A stretch of 39,102 bases of DNA from CALBTQ01 sp036725605 (GTDB taxonomy: Bacteria > Lernaellota > Lernaellaia > Lernaellales > Lernaellaceae), in assembly GCA_036725605.1 (NCBI GenBank), contig DAIMDW010000039.1, positions 1 to 39,102 on the forward strand, in the 5' to 3' direction. A program made the translations under genes and the position numbers. The notes beneath the pieces were generated by a model. That model was not told the origin of the DNA and ran no database searches. It saw only the letters and a list, made by a program, of their open reading frames with translations. Below are positions 1-8,413 of this stretch, in pieces. Every line of letters begins with the position of its first letter. Position 1 is the stretch's first letter.

Positions 1-2
1 GA

Positions 3-1289
3 ATGAGCATGCGCCGCGCGCTGCTGATCGTCGCCCTGCTCGCTTTTTTGCTTTCCTGGTTCGCCGGCACGCATCTGCCCGCGCTGGTCGCGGTCATCCT
101 CAACGCCGTCGTGTTGATTCACTTCGAACTGGCGACCGTCCGCCGCCTGCTGTTCACCGGCGCCGCGCTCGCCTTGCCGCCGCCGCCGTTCAAGCCCCTG
201 CCGCCGCTGCCGCGCCTGACCGCGCTGGTGCCCTGTCGCAACGAAGCCGCCGTGCTCGCCGACACGCTGCAGGCCTGGGACGAGGTGGATTATCCGCGCA
301 GCCGCCTGCAGGTGATTTTCATCGACGACAACAGCGACGACGAAACGTTCAAACTGCTGGCGATGTTCGCCGCGCACCGCCCCTGGGTCATGGTGTTGCG
401 CAAAGACACGCCGGCCGTCGGCAAAGGCGCGGCCCTGAGCGCCGGGCTGGCCGCGGCGCACCCGTCCGACGGCGTGCTCGTCTTCGACGCCGACGCGCGT
501 CCGGCCGTCGATTGTTTGATGATCCTCACCGAGCATCTGAACAATCCGGCCGTCGCCGCCGTCGCCGGGCGGATGATCCCCGACGATCATCCGTCGCTCG
601 CCGCCGTCTACGCGCGGCTGGAAAGCGCGGTCCATCAGCGCCTGACGCTCACCGGCGCCACCCGCCTGGGCGCGACCGTGCCGCTGCTGGGCTCGGCCTA
701 TCTCGTGCGGCGCAACCTGCTGGACGCCCTCGACTTCGATCCGACCCACCGCCTCGAAGACATCGACCTGTCGCTGCGCCTGCTCGAACGCGGCTTCCGC
801 ATCGCCTTCGAACCGCACGCCGTCTGCCGCCACCACCCGCCGGCCGACTGGCGCGCGCTGACCGCGCAACGCACCGCCTGGGCGCGCGGCTTCCATCGCG
901 TCATCGCCGAGCACCTGCGCCCGGCCGTCGTTTCCGCCGATTCGGGCCTGCTGGCCATCGACCGCCTGCTGTACACGCTGGGCTACTTCGATCGCGTGTC
1001 GCTGCTGATCGGGCTGCTCCTGTGCGCGCTGGATGCGTGGGTGCTGCCCGCGCTGTGGCTGCCCTGGTGGGTGATCGTCGCGTACGTCGCCGTGCCGCTG
1101 GCGCAGATTCCGCTGGCCGCGTTGCTCGACGGCTGGACCATGCGTCAACTGCTGCGCCTGGCGCCCGCGCTGGCGATGTCGCTGGTCGAGGTGATCGCCG
1201 AGCCGCTCGCCTGGCTGCTCGATTTCATCCGCCTGCCGCTGCGCTGGCGCAAGATTCCGCGCGCCGGCGAGGAGCGCGGCCATGGCTGA
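3..1289 (+). CDS. Membrane-associated family 2 glycosyltransferase (processive/cellulose-synthase-like)
   Basis: Likely transfers sugar from a nucleotide-sugar donor at the inner membrane. Residues 5-40 are hydrophobic and a Pro-rich stretch (59-70) leads into a GT-A domain. Visible motifs are IDDNSDD (107-113), the DAD metal-binding triad (162-164), LEDIDLS (251-257) and QRTAW (289-293), a degenerate form of the QxxRW motif with Ala in place of Arg. At least three hydrophobic segments follow, from about residue 320 to 410, as in membrane GT2 enzymes. Start may be 3 or the second Met at 9; the upstream region lies outside the window, so no RBS can be judged. Its 3' end overlaps the next glycosyltransferase by 8 bp, which implies translational coupling. 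The acceptor is unknown. Confidence 0.85.
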   Translation: MSMRRALLIVALLAFLLSWFAGTHLPALVAVILNAVVLIHFELATVRRLLFTGAALALPPPPFKPLPPLPRLTALVPCRNEAAVLADTLQAWDEVDYPRSRLQVIFIDDNSDDETFKLLAMFAAHRPWVMVLRKDTPAVGKGAALSAGLAAAHPSDGVLVFDADARPAVDCLMILTEHLNNPAVAAVAGRMIPDDHPSLAAVYARLESAVHQRLTLTGATRLGATVPLLGSAYLVRRNLLDALDFDPTHRLEDIDLSLRLLERGFRIAFEPHAVCRHHPPADWRALTAQRTAWARGFHRVIAEHLRPAVVSADSGLLAIDRLLYTLGYFDRVSLLIGLLLCALDAWVLPALWLPWWVIVAYVAVPLAQIPLAALLDGWTMRQLLRLAPALAMSLVEVIAEPLAWLLDFIRLPLRWRKIPRAGEERGHG

Positions 1290-2169
1290 GCTGGTCGGCG
1301 CGATCGTTGCCCGCGACGGCGGCGCTCTGCTGCGCGAGGCGCTGGCCGATCTGATCGCCGCCTGCGGCGCGGACAACGTGCTGGTCGTCGACAACGCCTC
1401 GACCGACGGCGCGACCGACGATCTACCCGTTGCCGTGCTGCGCCAACCGCGCAACCTGGGCTACGCCGGCGGCGCGAACGTCGCGTTGGATTGGGCGGCG
1501 CAACGCGGCGCGACCGGCTTGCTGCTGCTCAACCAGGATGCGCGCCTGGAAGAAAACGCCGTGCGGTTGATGTCGGCGCATCTGCAAAACGACGCCAACA
1601 CCGGCGCGGTGTTCGCCAAGGTCGTGCGCCGCGATCGTCCGTATCTGCTCGACGGTCTGGCCGGCCGCCGCAACCTGCGGCACAAGCTGACCACCGCCTT
1701 GGGCTCCGGCACGTTGGCGCGGCCCGTGTCGCCCTGGCCGCGCACGGTGCACCACGGCCACGGCGCGGCGCTGCTCTTGCGCGTCGACGCCGCACGGGCG
1801 GTCGGCGGCTTCGATCCGGCGCTGGTCGCCTACCACGACGAGGTCGATCTGTGCTGGCGACTGGCGCGCGCGCATCGAACGATCATGCTCGAACCGCGCG
1901 CGGTGGTGCGGCACGTCGGCCAAGAAGACGATCCGGCGCGGCAACGCGCCAAGGCCTACCTGCTGGCGCGCAACAGTATGATCGTCGCCGCGAAAAACGC
2001 CGGTCGGCTCGGCCTGGCGCGCGTGGCGGTTTGGGCGGCGCTGGCAACCTTGCTATACTATGGGCCGACCGCGTTGACCGGCGACGAACAATCGCGCGCC
2101 TTCGTGCGCGGCTGGCTCGACGGCCTGCGCGGACGTCCGGTGGCGCAAGCGGTGTGGGACACATTATAA
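1282..2169 (+). CDS. Family 2 glycosyltransferase (rhamnosyltransferase-like)
   Basis: A soluble or peripheral GT-A enzyme of the WbbL/rhamnosyltransferase type. It shows VDNASTDG (36-43, nucleotide binding), NLGYAGGAN (58-66), NQDA (84-87, DxD-equivalent) and HDEVDLCWR (185-193, catalytic-base region). These are the hallmarks of dTDP-sugar transferases in O-antigen and exopolysaccharide clusters. It overlaps the upstream GT2 by 8 bp, and its stop is 1 bp before the next start, so it sits in the middle of a four-gene operon. Donor and acceptor specificity cannot be read from the sequence. Confidence 0.85.
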   Translation: MAELVGAIVARDGGALLREALADLIAACGADNVLVVDNASTDGATDDLPVAVLRQPRNLGYAGGANVALDWAAQRGATGLLLLNQDARLEENAVRLMSAHLQNDANTGAVFAKVVRRDRPYLLDGLAGRRNLRHKLTTALGSGTLARPVSPWPRTVHHGHGAALLLRVDAARAVGGFDPALVAYHDEVDLCWRLARAHRTIMLEPRAVVRHVGQEDDPARQRAKAYLLARNSMIVAAKNAGRLGLARVAVWAALATLLYYGPTALTGDEQSRAFVRGWLDGLRGRPVAQAVWDTL

Positions 2170-2170
2170 A

Positions 2171-3499
2171 ATGGCGAAACCGAAAACAGCGTTGATCCTC
2201 GGCGGCGGCCTGGCCGGGCTGACCTGCGCCTACGAGCTGGCCCGCGCCGGCGTCGCGGTCACCGTGCTGGAAAAGGAAAGCGCCGTTGGCGGTCTCGCCC
2301 GCAACTTCCGGCACGACGGCGGCAAGTTCGACCTGGGCGGTCATCGCTTCTTCACCGACAAGCCGGAACTGCTCGACTGGCTGCGCGAACTGCTCGCCGA
2401 CGACCTGCTCGAAGTGCCGCGCAAAAGCCGCATCCGCCTGCAAGGCCGCTACTTCGATTACCCGCTGCGCGCGGCCAACGCGCTCTCGGGCTTCGGCCTG
2501 CGTGAAACGGCGCGCATTCTCGCCGACTTTTCCATGGCCGCCATGCAGCGCGCGATGAGCGGCGCGGAGGATCTGTCGCTCGAAGATTGGGTGACGCACC
2601 GCTTCGGGCGGCGGCTGTACGAAATCTACTTCCAACCTTATTCGCAAAAAACCTGGGGCCTGCCCTGCGATCAGATCAGCGCCGTATGGGCCGCGCAACG
2701 CATCCAACTGCTCAACCTCGCCGACGCCGTGCGCCAGGCGCTGGTCCCGACGCGACGCGCGCCGAAAACCTACGCCGATAAATTCTGGTATCCGGCCCGG
2801 GGCATCGGCGTGATCGGCGAAACGCTCGCGGCGAAGATCGAAGAACTCGGCGGGCGCGTGCTGACCGATACGCCGGTGCAACGGCTGGTCGCGCACCGCG
2901 ATCGCATCGTCGAGGTCGTCGCCGCCTGCGAGGCCTGCGAGGCCGAGATGGTGATCAGCACGATTCCGCTGCCCGTGCTGGGTGCGTGGCTTGACGCACC
3001 GGCCGCCGCGCTGGCCCGGCTGCGCTACCGCGCCATCCGCTGTCTGTACCTGCTGCTCGACCGCGCGCGCGTCACCGACGACACCTGGTTGTATTTCCCC
3101 GAGGCCGAGCTGCTGTTCGGGCGCAGCCACGAGCCGCGCAACTGGGCGCCCGCGCTGGCCCCGCCGACCGGCACCAGCCTGGTGCTCGAATTTTTCTGCA
3201 ACGAGGGCGACGCCCTCTGGTCGCGCGACGAGGACGAGCTGGCCGAACGCTGCGCCGCCGATCTGACGCGGCTGGGTCTGATCGAACGCGGTGAAATGCG
3301 CGGCCATCACAGTGCGCGCGTCGCCGACGCCTATCCGGTGTTCACCGTCGGCTTCCAACAGCCGCTCAAGGCGGTGAGCGACCACCTGGCGTCCTTCACC
3401 AACTTGCATGTGCTGGGCCGCACCGGCGCCTATCGCTACGACAACATGGACCAGGTAATCGACGCGGCGCTCGCCCTGGCGCGGGAGGTGACCCGATGA
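2171..3499 (+). CDS. FAD-dependent oxidoreductase (amine oxidase / UDP-galactopyranose mutase-like fold)
   Basis: The N-terminal Rossmann dinucleotide motif is GGGLAG (11-16) with Glu34 ending the second strand. GGLARNF and DLGGHRFF follow, the pattern of the flavin monooxygenase/amine-oxidase superfamily that includes protoporphyrinogen oxidase-like and UDP-galactopyranose mutase-like proteins. The C-terminal segment DNMDQVIDAALALA is a second FAD-contacting region typical of that superfamily. Length (442 aa) fits. It is sandwiched between glycosyltransferases (1 bp after one, 4-bp ATGA overlap with the next). A role in making or remodelling a sugar or polyprenyl donor is therefore more likely than heme synthesis, but this is inference from context. 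Confidence 0.75.
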   Translation: MAKPKTALILGGGLAGLTCAYELARAGVAVTVLEKESAVGGLARNFRHDGGKFDLGGHRFFTDKPELLDWLRELLADDLLEVPRKSRIRLQGRYFDYPLRAANALSGFGLRETARILADFSMAAMQRAMSGAEDLSLEDWVTHRFGRRLYEIYFQPYSQKTWGLPCDQISAVWAAQRIQLLNLADAVRQALVPTRRAPKTYADKFWYPARGIGVIGETLAAKIEELGGRVLTDTPVQRLVAHRDRIVEVVAACEACEAEMVISTIPLPVLGAWLDAPAAALARLRYRAIRCLYLLLDRARVTDDTWLYFPEAELLFGRSHEPRNWAPALAPPTGTSLVLEFFCNEGDALWSRDEDELAERCAADLTRLGLIERGEMRGHHSARVADAYPVFTVGFQQPLKAVSDHLASFTNLHVLGRTGAYRYDNMDQVIDAALALAREVTR

Positions 3500-4821
3500 A
3501 CCGCGGCGCATTGCGTGACTGGCATCCGGGGCGCGCGCTCCTGCTGCTCACCTGGCTGATGACCGCCACCAGCTACATGACGCTCTTTCTCGGCGCGGCC
3601 TACGAGCGCGAAGGGTTCTCGCCGCGTCACCTGCTGCTGGCGCAGTTGATCACCCAGGCGCTGCTGATCCTCGCCGCGCTGTGGACCTTCCGCGACGGGA
3701 CATTTTCGCTCGTGCGCCTGAGCGAACGCCGGCCGAAATTGTTGTTGTACGGCGGCGGCGCGCTGCAGGCCGCATTGCTGGTGGTCATGGCCTTCGTCAT
3801 GATTTCCTGGAACGACGAAGTGTCCAACCTCGAGCAGGCGCGGTACCTCGCGCAGCACGGCCTACGCGGCTGGCTGACCGATTACGAGAAAATCAACGGC
3901 TGGCTCGGCCCGCATCATCCGCCGTTGCTCGCGCTGTTGTATGGCGCGTTTTACGCGCTCGCCGGCCCGCACCTGCTGGCCGGGCGGCTGTTCAACATCG
4001 CCTGCTCGCTGGCCGCGCTGGCCCTGAGCGTGCGCGTCGTGCGCCGCCTGACCGACGCGCCCACCGCCGCGCTGTCCTTGTGGTGCTGGCCGCTGTTTCC
4101 GCTCTGGCTGTTCAGCGGCACCAGCGCGCTGATGGAAGGCCCGTTCCTGCTCGTGCTGATGCTGATGGTCGACCTGTTCGTCGGCTACCTGCAACAGGGC
4201 GGCGCGTGGCGCGCGGCCTTGGTCGGCCTGCTGCTGGCCGTGGGCGCGCTGTGCCGTTACAACGCCGTGCTGTTCGTGCCCGGGATGATCGTCGCCCTGT
4301 GGCTGACGCGCCGCGCGGGACAGCCGCGCAAGGAAGCGATCTGGACGCTGCTGCTGCCCGCGTTGATTCTGCTGCCGCTGATATTGTTGGCGATGGGCTC
4401 CGGCGTGCTGTTTTCGCAGGCGGCGCGGCTGAGTTGGCTGTTTCTGTTGCTGCGCCCCGGCGGAGTCGATCATCTGTTTTCCATCGTGCTGCCGTTGTGG
4501 TCGCTGCACTTCGGCGCGCACCTGGCGCCGCTGGGTCTGCCGGCGTTCGCCGCGTTGTGGCGCGCCACGACGGGCGATCGCGTGTTGCTCGCGTTGGGCG
4601 GTCTGTACCTGCTGATCGCCGCGCTGATCATCCCCAATCCGCGTTACCTGCTGCCCTCGCTGCCCTTCGCCGCGGCCGGCCTGGCGCGGGTGCTGCAGTG
4701 GGTCGAGCGGCGCGAGGCGGGCGCGACGGCGGTGTGGGCGGCGACCTGGGGCGCGGCGCTGGTGCTCACCGCGCTGGTGATCGTCGACTCGCGGCTGGAC
4801 TATTTCTATCCATTCTATTAA
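3496..4821 (+). CDS. Polytopic GT39-type (GT-C) glycosyltransferase
   Basis: An integral membrane protein of roughly ten hydrophobic segments. The first periplasmic loop carries WNDEVSNLEQA (catalytic Asp107/Glu108) and GPHHPPLLAL (139-147). These are diagnostic of the PMT/ArnT-like GT-C superfamily, which uses polyprenyl-phosphate-linked sugars. It starts in an ATGA overlap with the FAD oxidoreductase stop and is the last gene of the glycan cluster. It probably adds a sugar on the periplasmic side to a glycan, lipid or protein acceptor; which one is unknown. Confidence 0.8.
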   Translation: MNRGALRDWHPGRALLLLTWLMTATSYMTLFLGAAYEREGFSPRHLLLAQLITQALLILAALWTFRDGTFSLVRLSERRPKLLLYGGGALQAALLVVMAFVMISWNDEVSNLEQARYLAQHGLRGWLTDYEKINGWLGPHHPPLLALLYGAFYALAGPHLLAGRLFNIACSLAALALSVRVVRRLTDAPTAALSLWCWPLFPLWLFSGTSALMEGPFLLVLMLMVDLFVGYLQQGGAWRAALVGLLLAVGALCRYNAVLFVPGMIVALWLTRRAGQPRKEAIWTLLLPALILLPLILLAMGSGVLFSQAARLSWLFLLLRPGGVDHLFSIVLPLWSLHFGAHLAPLGLPAFAALWRATTGDRVLLALGGLYLLIAALIIPNPRYLLPSLPFAAAGLARVLQWVERREAGATAVWAATWGAALVLTALVIVDSRLDYFYPFY

Positions 4822-4825
4822 CTGC

Positions 4826-4854
4826 TTGTCCGCGAGCCGCGCTGCGTTTAAAGT
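4826..4854 (+). promoter_or_regulatory. Putative sigma-70 promoter for the 4884 gene
   Basis: TTGTCC (4826-4831), a 17-bp spacer and TAAAGT (4849-4854) lie in the 62-bp gap after the glycan operon. The predicted start leaves a leader of about 25 nt containing the GGGGAG ribosome-binding site. Match is 4/6 in both boxes, so support is moderate. Confidence 0.4.
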
Positions 4855-4883
4855 AAAGGCAATCGCTTATGGGGAGAATATTC

Positions 4884-6905
4884 ATGCGTAGTCGGCGGTG
4901 GCTTGCCTGGATGTTGTTGTGCCTGGCCTGGAGTTTTTACGCTTGCGCCACGGACGAGGAAACGCCCGATCCCGAACCGGCCCAACCCGCGGCGGTCGCC
5001 GCTTACTTCGAGCTGAGCGACGACGCCGGCTTCTGGGATTGTCCGTTCCCCATCGAGCACATGCGCCGCGCCGACGGCGCCGTCCGCTACGACCGCTTCC
5101 CCAACCGCACCGGCAACTGGCTGACGCAGTTGTATCTCGATCAGGCGAACGAGGCCGCCGAAGGCTTCGCGCGCGGCGGCGCGATCCACTTCCGTTTCGA
5201 CGGGCAGATCGACGCGGAGAATCTGCCGACCACCTGGCGCCACTCGTTGGAAAACGATTGCCCGGTGCTGCTGGTCAACGTGCAGCCCGGCAGCGCGCGT
5301 TATGGTGAACGCGTACCGCTGACCGCCCATTGGCGCACGGCGATGGGCACTTACCTGCCGCAGTACACGCTCACGCTGTTGCCCTATCAGGGTCAGCCGC
5401 TGGCCCCGGGCGAATACTACGCGGCGATCGTCCGCACGAACCTGGGCGATATTCACGGGCGCCCGCTGGCCATCGACGCGAAGTTCGCCGCGGTCATGGC
5501 CGGCGACTGGCCCGAGGGTCAATTCGCCGCCGCCGATCAGCCGGCCTTCGCCGCCTTGGGCGATTACCTGGCCGACGCGGGTCTCGCCGCGAGCGACGTC
5601 GCCGTGGCGACGGTCTTTCGCCCGGGCGATCCGGTGGCGCGCATGAAGAAAATCCGCGCGACGGTCAACACGCTGCCCGCGCCGGAAATTCGCGAAGTGA
5701 AGCTGTTGGCCGACTACCCGACCTACTACGTACTCGCAGCCGAAACGACGCTGCCCATCTGGCAGGACGGCTCGCGGCCCTACTACGACAAGGGCGGGCG
5801 CATCTACTTCGACGACAACGGCGACCCGATTCTCGTCTGGTGGGAATGGGTGCGTTTCGCGGTGTCCATCCCCAAGGGGACGATGCCCGCCGGCGGCTGG
5901 CCGTTGCTGTTTTTCGCCAACGGCAGCGGCGGCTCCTACACGCAGGTCTTCGACCGAGCGCCCGGCGAGATGAACGTTCCCGGCGAAGGCCCCGGCAAGC
6001 TGTTGGCCCATCGCGGCATCGCCTGCCTGGACATCGAGCTGGCGATGACCGGTCCGCGCCACCCGCTGGGCAGCATGACCGGCATCGAGTTCACCAACCC
6101 GCTCAACACGGTCGCCTTCCGCGACAACATCCGCCAGGCGGCGTCCGACTACATCTTCCTGCTCAAGGTCGCGCGCACGATGACGATCGATCCGACGCTT
6201 ACGCCCGAGGCCGATCCGGGCGCGGCGGAGTCGTTCTTTTTCGATCCCGGCAATTTCCTTTTCTGGGGCCATTCGACCGGCGCGACGGTGGGCAACGTGC
6301 TGCTGGGCGTCGAGGACGCTTACCGCGCCGCGCTGCTGACCGGCACGGGCGCTTCGTGGATTTACAACATTGTCTACAAGCAGTCGCCGCTGCCGATCGG
6401 CCTGGTGCTCGACTGGGTGCTCAACGCCGACGATTGGTCGGAATATCATCCGCTGGCCACCGTCTTCCAGACGACCGCCGACGGCGCGGAAGCGGCGAAC
6501 TTCGCGCCGTGGTGGGTCAACCGCGCCGACCCGCGCGATGTGCTGTTGATCGGCGGGTACGAGGACACGTACTTCACGCCGCCGATGATCGAGGGCCTGG
6601 CCGTCGCCGCCGGGCTCGACCTGGGCGGCGAGCAGGTGCGGGCCGGCTCGCTCGACGCGCTGGAGACGCTCAGCGGACGCGGACAGATTGCGCTGCCGGC
6701 CAGCGGCAACATCGCCGCCGACCAGGGTCAGGCGACGGGCATCTGGCTGCAGGTCGAGTCGCCGGCCAACCTCGACGGCCACTACGTCGCCTTCAATGTG
6801 GAAGAAACGATGTACCAGTGGAGTTGCTTCTTCGCCTCGGCCGTCACCGACGGCACGGCGACCGTCCCCGCGCCCAAGGGCGACGCCTACGCGGCCTGTC
6901 CCTGA
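4884..6905 (+). CDS. Exported alpha/beta-hydrolase-like protein (probable lipoprotein esterase/lipase)
   Basis: The start is placed at 4884 because GGGGAG (4871-4876) lies 7 nt upstream; an ATG at 4869 overlaps that site. The product is 673 aa. It begins with Arg-rich residues and a hydrophobic stretch ending in SFYAC, a relaxed lipobox, followed by an acidic Pro-rich linker. The C-terminal half has an oxyanion-type strand FFANGSGGS and a nucleophile elbow GHSTGA, giving the GxSxG signature, about 440-470 residues in. The layout resembles large secreted bacterial lipases of the Pla-1/VolA kind, but similarity outside the motif cannot be judged. Substrate unknown. It converges on the ceramidase-like gene with only 3 bp between the stops. 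Confidence 0.6.
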   Translation: MRSRRWLAWMLLCLAWSFYACATDEETPDPEPAQPAAVAAYFELSDDAGFWDCPFPIEHMRRADGAVRYDRFPNRTGNWLTQLYLDQANEAAEGFARGGAIHFRFDGQIDAENLPTTWRHSLENDCPVLLVNVQPGSARYGERVPLTAHWRTAMGTYLPQYTLTLLPYQGQPLAPGEYYAAIVRTNLGDIHGRPLAIDAKFAAVMAGDWPEGQFAAADQPAFAALGDYLADAGLAASDVAVATVFRPGDPVARMKKIRATVNTLPAPEIREVKLLADYPTYYVLAAETTLPIWQDGSRPYYDKGGRIYFDDNGDPILVWWEWVRFAVSIPKGTMPAGGWPLLFFANGSGGSYTQVFDRAPGEMNVPGEGPGKLLAHRGIACLDIELAMTGPRHPLGSMTGIEFTNPLNTVAFRDNIRQAASDYIFLLKVARTMTIDPTLTPEADPGAAESFFFDPGNFLFWGHSTGATVGNVLLGVEDAYRAALLTGTGASWIYNIVYKQSPLPIGLVLDWVLNADDWSEYHPLATVFQTTADGAEAANFAPWWVNRADPRDVLLIGGYEDTYFTPPMIEGLAVAAGLDLGGEQVRAGSLDALETLSGRGQIALPASGNIAADQGQATGIWLQVESPANLDGHYVAFNVEETMYQWSCFFASAVTDGTATVPAPKGDAYAACP

Positions 6906-6908
6906 GCG

Positions 6909-8186
6909 CTACACCGCCGCCAGCGCCAGCTTGAATCCATCCAATAACTTAAGGCCCGTGTCGCGGCCGAAGAAAGCCATCGCGTTTTCGTAGACGGTCA
7001 ACTGCAACGCGTCGCGATCGCCCTTGGGCAGCTGCTCGTAATCCTCCGGCAGATGCACGTAACCGACGTAATCGCCCGTTTGCGACGCCACCGCGCCCGC
7101 GCGATAGCCGTGCTGCTCGATCGACCGGCGCACGGCCAGCCCGACGCCCGCGCCCAGGTCGGCGGGAAAGCCGGTGAAGATCACCCGCCCCACGCGCAGC
7201 ACCGGCACGAACGTCCCGGCCCGGTCGGGCATCGTGCTGCGGCCGAAATGGCGCGCGTACATGCGCAGCGGCGTCAGCGCCGTGTCCAGCCACGCCAGGC
7301 GCGCCGGCAGCAAGCGCGGCAGCACGACCCGCAGCGGCACGTCGGCTTCGGCGAAGGCGACGACCGGCTCGTCGGTCAGCGGCTCGTCGGCGGCGATCGC
7401 GCGATCGACCTGCTCGCGCATCAGCCGATTGACCAGCGCCAGGTGGACGTCCAGTTCCATCGGCCCCTCGGGAAACAGCACGTTCACGCCGCCGACCGGC
7501 CCGACGATGAACATCGCCTCGTCGCCCTCGGCTTCGAACGATTTGGTCAGCTCGCCGGGCCAGCAGGCCGAAGCGGTGTTGTACTCGCGCTCGGAGACGA
7601 TCACCGGATGCGCGCCGAAGCTGATCAGCCGCAGGTTTTTCTTGCCGCGTTGCACCGTCGTCACCGTCATGCGGCGATCGATCGGCCCGTCCGGATGACG
7701 GCGGTTCCAGTTGAGCCCGACCGTCTCGGCCGTGCCGTGGCGCAGCGTGGCCGGTTGCAGATCCCCCGCCGCCGCGATCACCGCGCCGGCGATCTTCTCG
7801 GTCAGCTCGGCCAGCAGCGCCGGACGATAACCGCCCATGAACAGCCGCGCCGAATCGCCCTCGACGAAGCCGCCCGCCGCCGAATGCGTGTGCGTCGCGC
7901 TCAGCAGCAGGCCGTCGAGGTTCACCCCGGCGTCGCGCACCGCCCGGGCGACGGCGTCGCGCAGCGGCAGGCTGATCAGCAGCAGGTCGACCGACACCAG
8001 CGCGGCCTGTTTGCCCCCGGCGGAAAAAACGGCCGCGCGGGCGGTCAGCGGATCGCGCACGGTATCGGCCAGCCGCTCGGTGCGCGTGGCGTAACCGGCC
8101 ATGGGAAACGGCAAAGACGGGGTGATTTCGCGCCGGGCGTAACCGACGCGCAACTGCGCCTTAGCGGCGGATTTTTTAGCAACCAC
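6909..8186 (-). CDS. Neutral/alkaline ceramidase-like protein (N-terminal domain only)
   Basis: The first 130 residues contain REITPSLPFPMAGYATR and the metal-site motif THTHSAAGG, the signature of the neutral/alkaline non-lysosomal ceramidase family (Pfam 04734). Family members hydrolyse N-acyl linkages of sphingolipids or related amides, and many bacterial homologues have unknown substrates. The protein is 425 aa, well short of full ceramidases (about 650-700 aa), so the C-terminal Ig-like domain is missing. No signal peptide is visible, which is unusual because the studied enzymes are secreted. Start is GTG with AGGAA 7 nt upstream. Confidence 0.7.
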   Translation of the reverse strand: MVAKKSAAKAQLRVGYARREITPSLPFPMAGYATRTERLADTVRDPLTARAAVFSAGGKQAALVSVDLLLISLPLRDAVARAVRDAGVNLDGLLLSATHTHSAAGGFVEGDSARLFMGGYRPALLAELTEKIAGAVIAAAGDLQPATLRHGTAETVGLNWNRRHPDGPIDRRMTVTTVQRGKKNLRLISFGAHPVIVSEREYNTASACWPGELTKSFEAEGDEAMFIVGPVGGVNVLFPEGPMELDVHLALVNRLMREQVDRAIAADEPLTDEPVVAFAEADVPLRVVLPRLLPARLAWLDTALTPLRMYARHFGRSTMPDRAGTFVPVLRVGRVIFTGFPADLGAGVGLAVRRSIEQHGYRAGAVASQTGDYVGYVHLPEDYEQLPKGDRDALQLTVYENAMAFFGRDTGLKLLDGFKLALAAV

Positions 8187-8303
8187 GGGCGGTTCCTTTC
8201 CTGGCGGACGATTGGTTATTCAGCTTAACGCTCCGGCCGTGCCCTGCCAAGCCTGCGCCGCGCAAAAAGAATTTCCGGCGGCGAAAAAAGTGCGCCCGGC
8301 GTG

Positions 8304-8331
8304 TTGAGGCGCGTCGCGAGTGGTGTATACT
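8304..8331 (+). promoter_or_regulatory. Sigma-70-type promoter of the PP2C operon
   Basis: TTGAGG (8304-8309), 16-bp spacer, TATACT (8326-8331; 5/6 match). It is placed so that transcription would start near 8338 and read into 8414. The 227-bp region between the divergent start at 8186 and this gene holds nothing else recognisable apart from the leader structure. Confidence 0.5.
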
Positions 8332-8354
8332 TGGCGCACGTAAAACCCTTTCAG

Positions 8355-8403
8355 GCAAGCCGGCGCAGACGACCTCGGCGGCACGAGGCGACGCCAAGCT
8401 TGC
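8355..8403 (+). promoter_or_regulatory. Nested stem structure in the 5' leader of the PP2C gene
   Basis: Three nested perfect arms are seen: GCAAGC (8355-8360) with GCTTGC (8398-8403), GGCG (8362-8365) with CGCC (8392-8395), and CCTCG (8373-8377) with CGAGG (8384-8388). The structure lies wholly between the predicted transcription start and the ATG at 8414, which has no clear Shine-Dalgarno sequence. A translation-control role is inference only; no known riboswitch class was recognised. Confidence 0.35.
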
Positions 8404-8413
8404 AACGAAAACG

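Noticed and set aside
4848..6782. 644-codon minus-strand open frame opposite the GxSxG hydrolase
   Set aside because: Composition-driven shadow without start signals; codon bias favours the plus strand.
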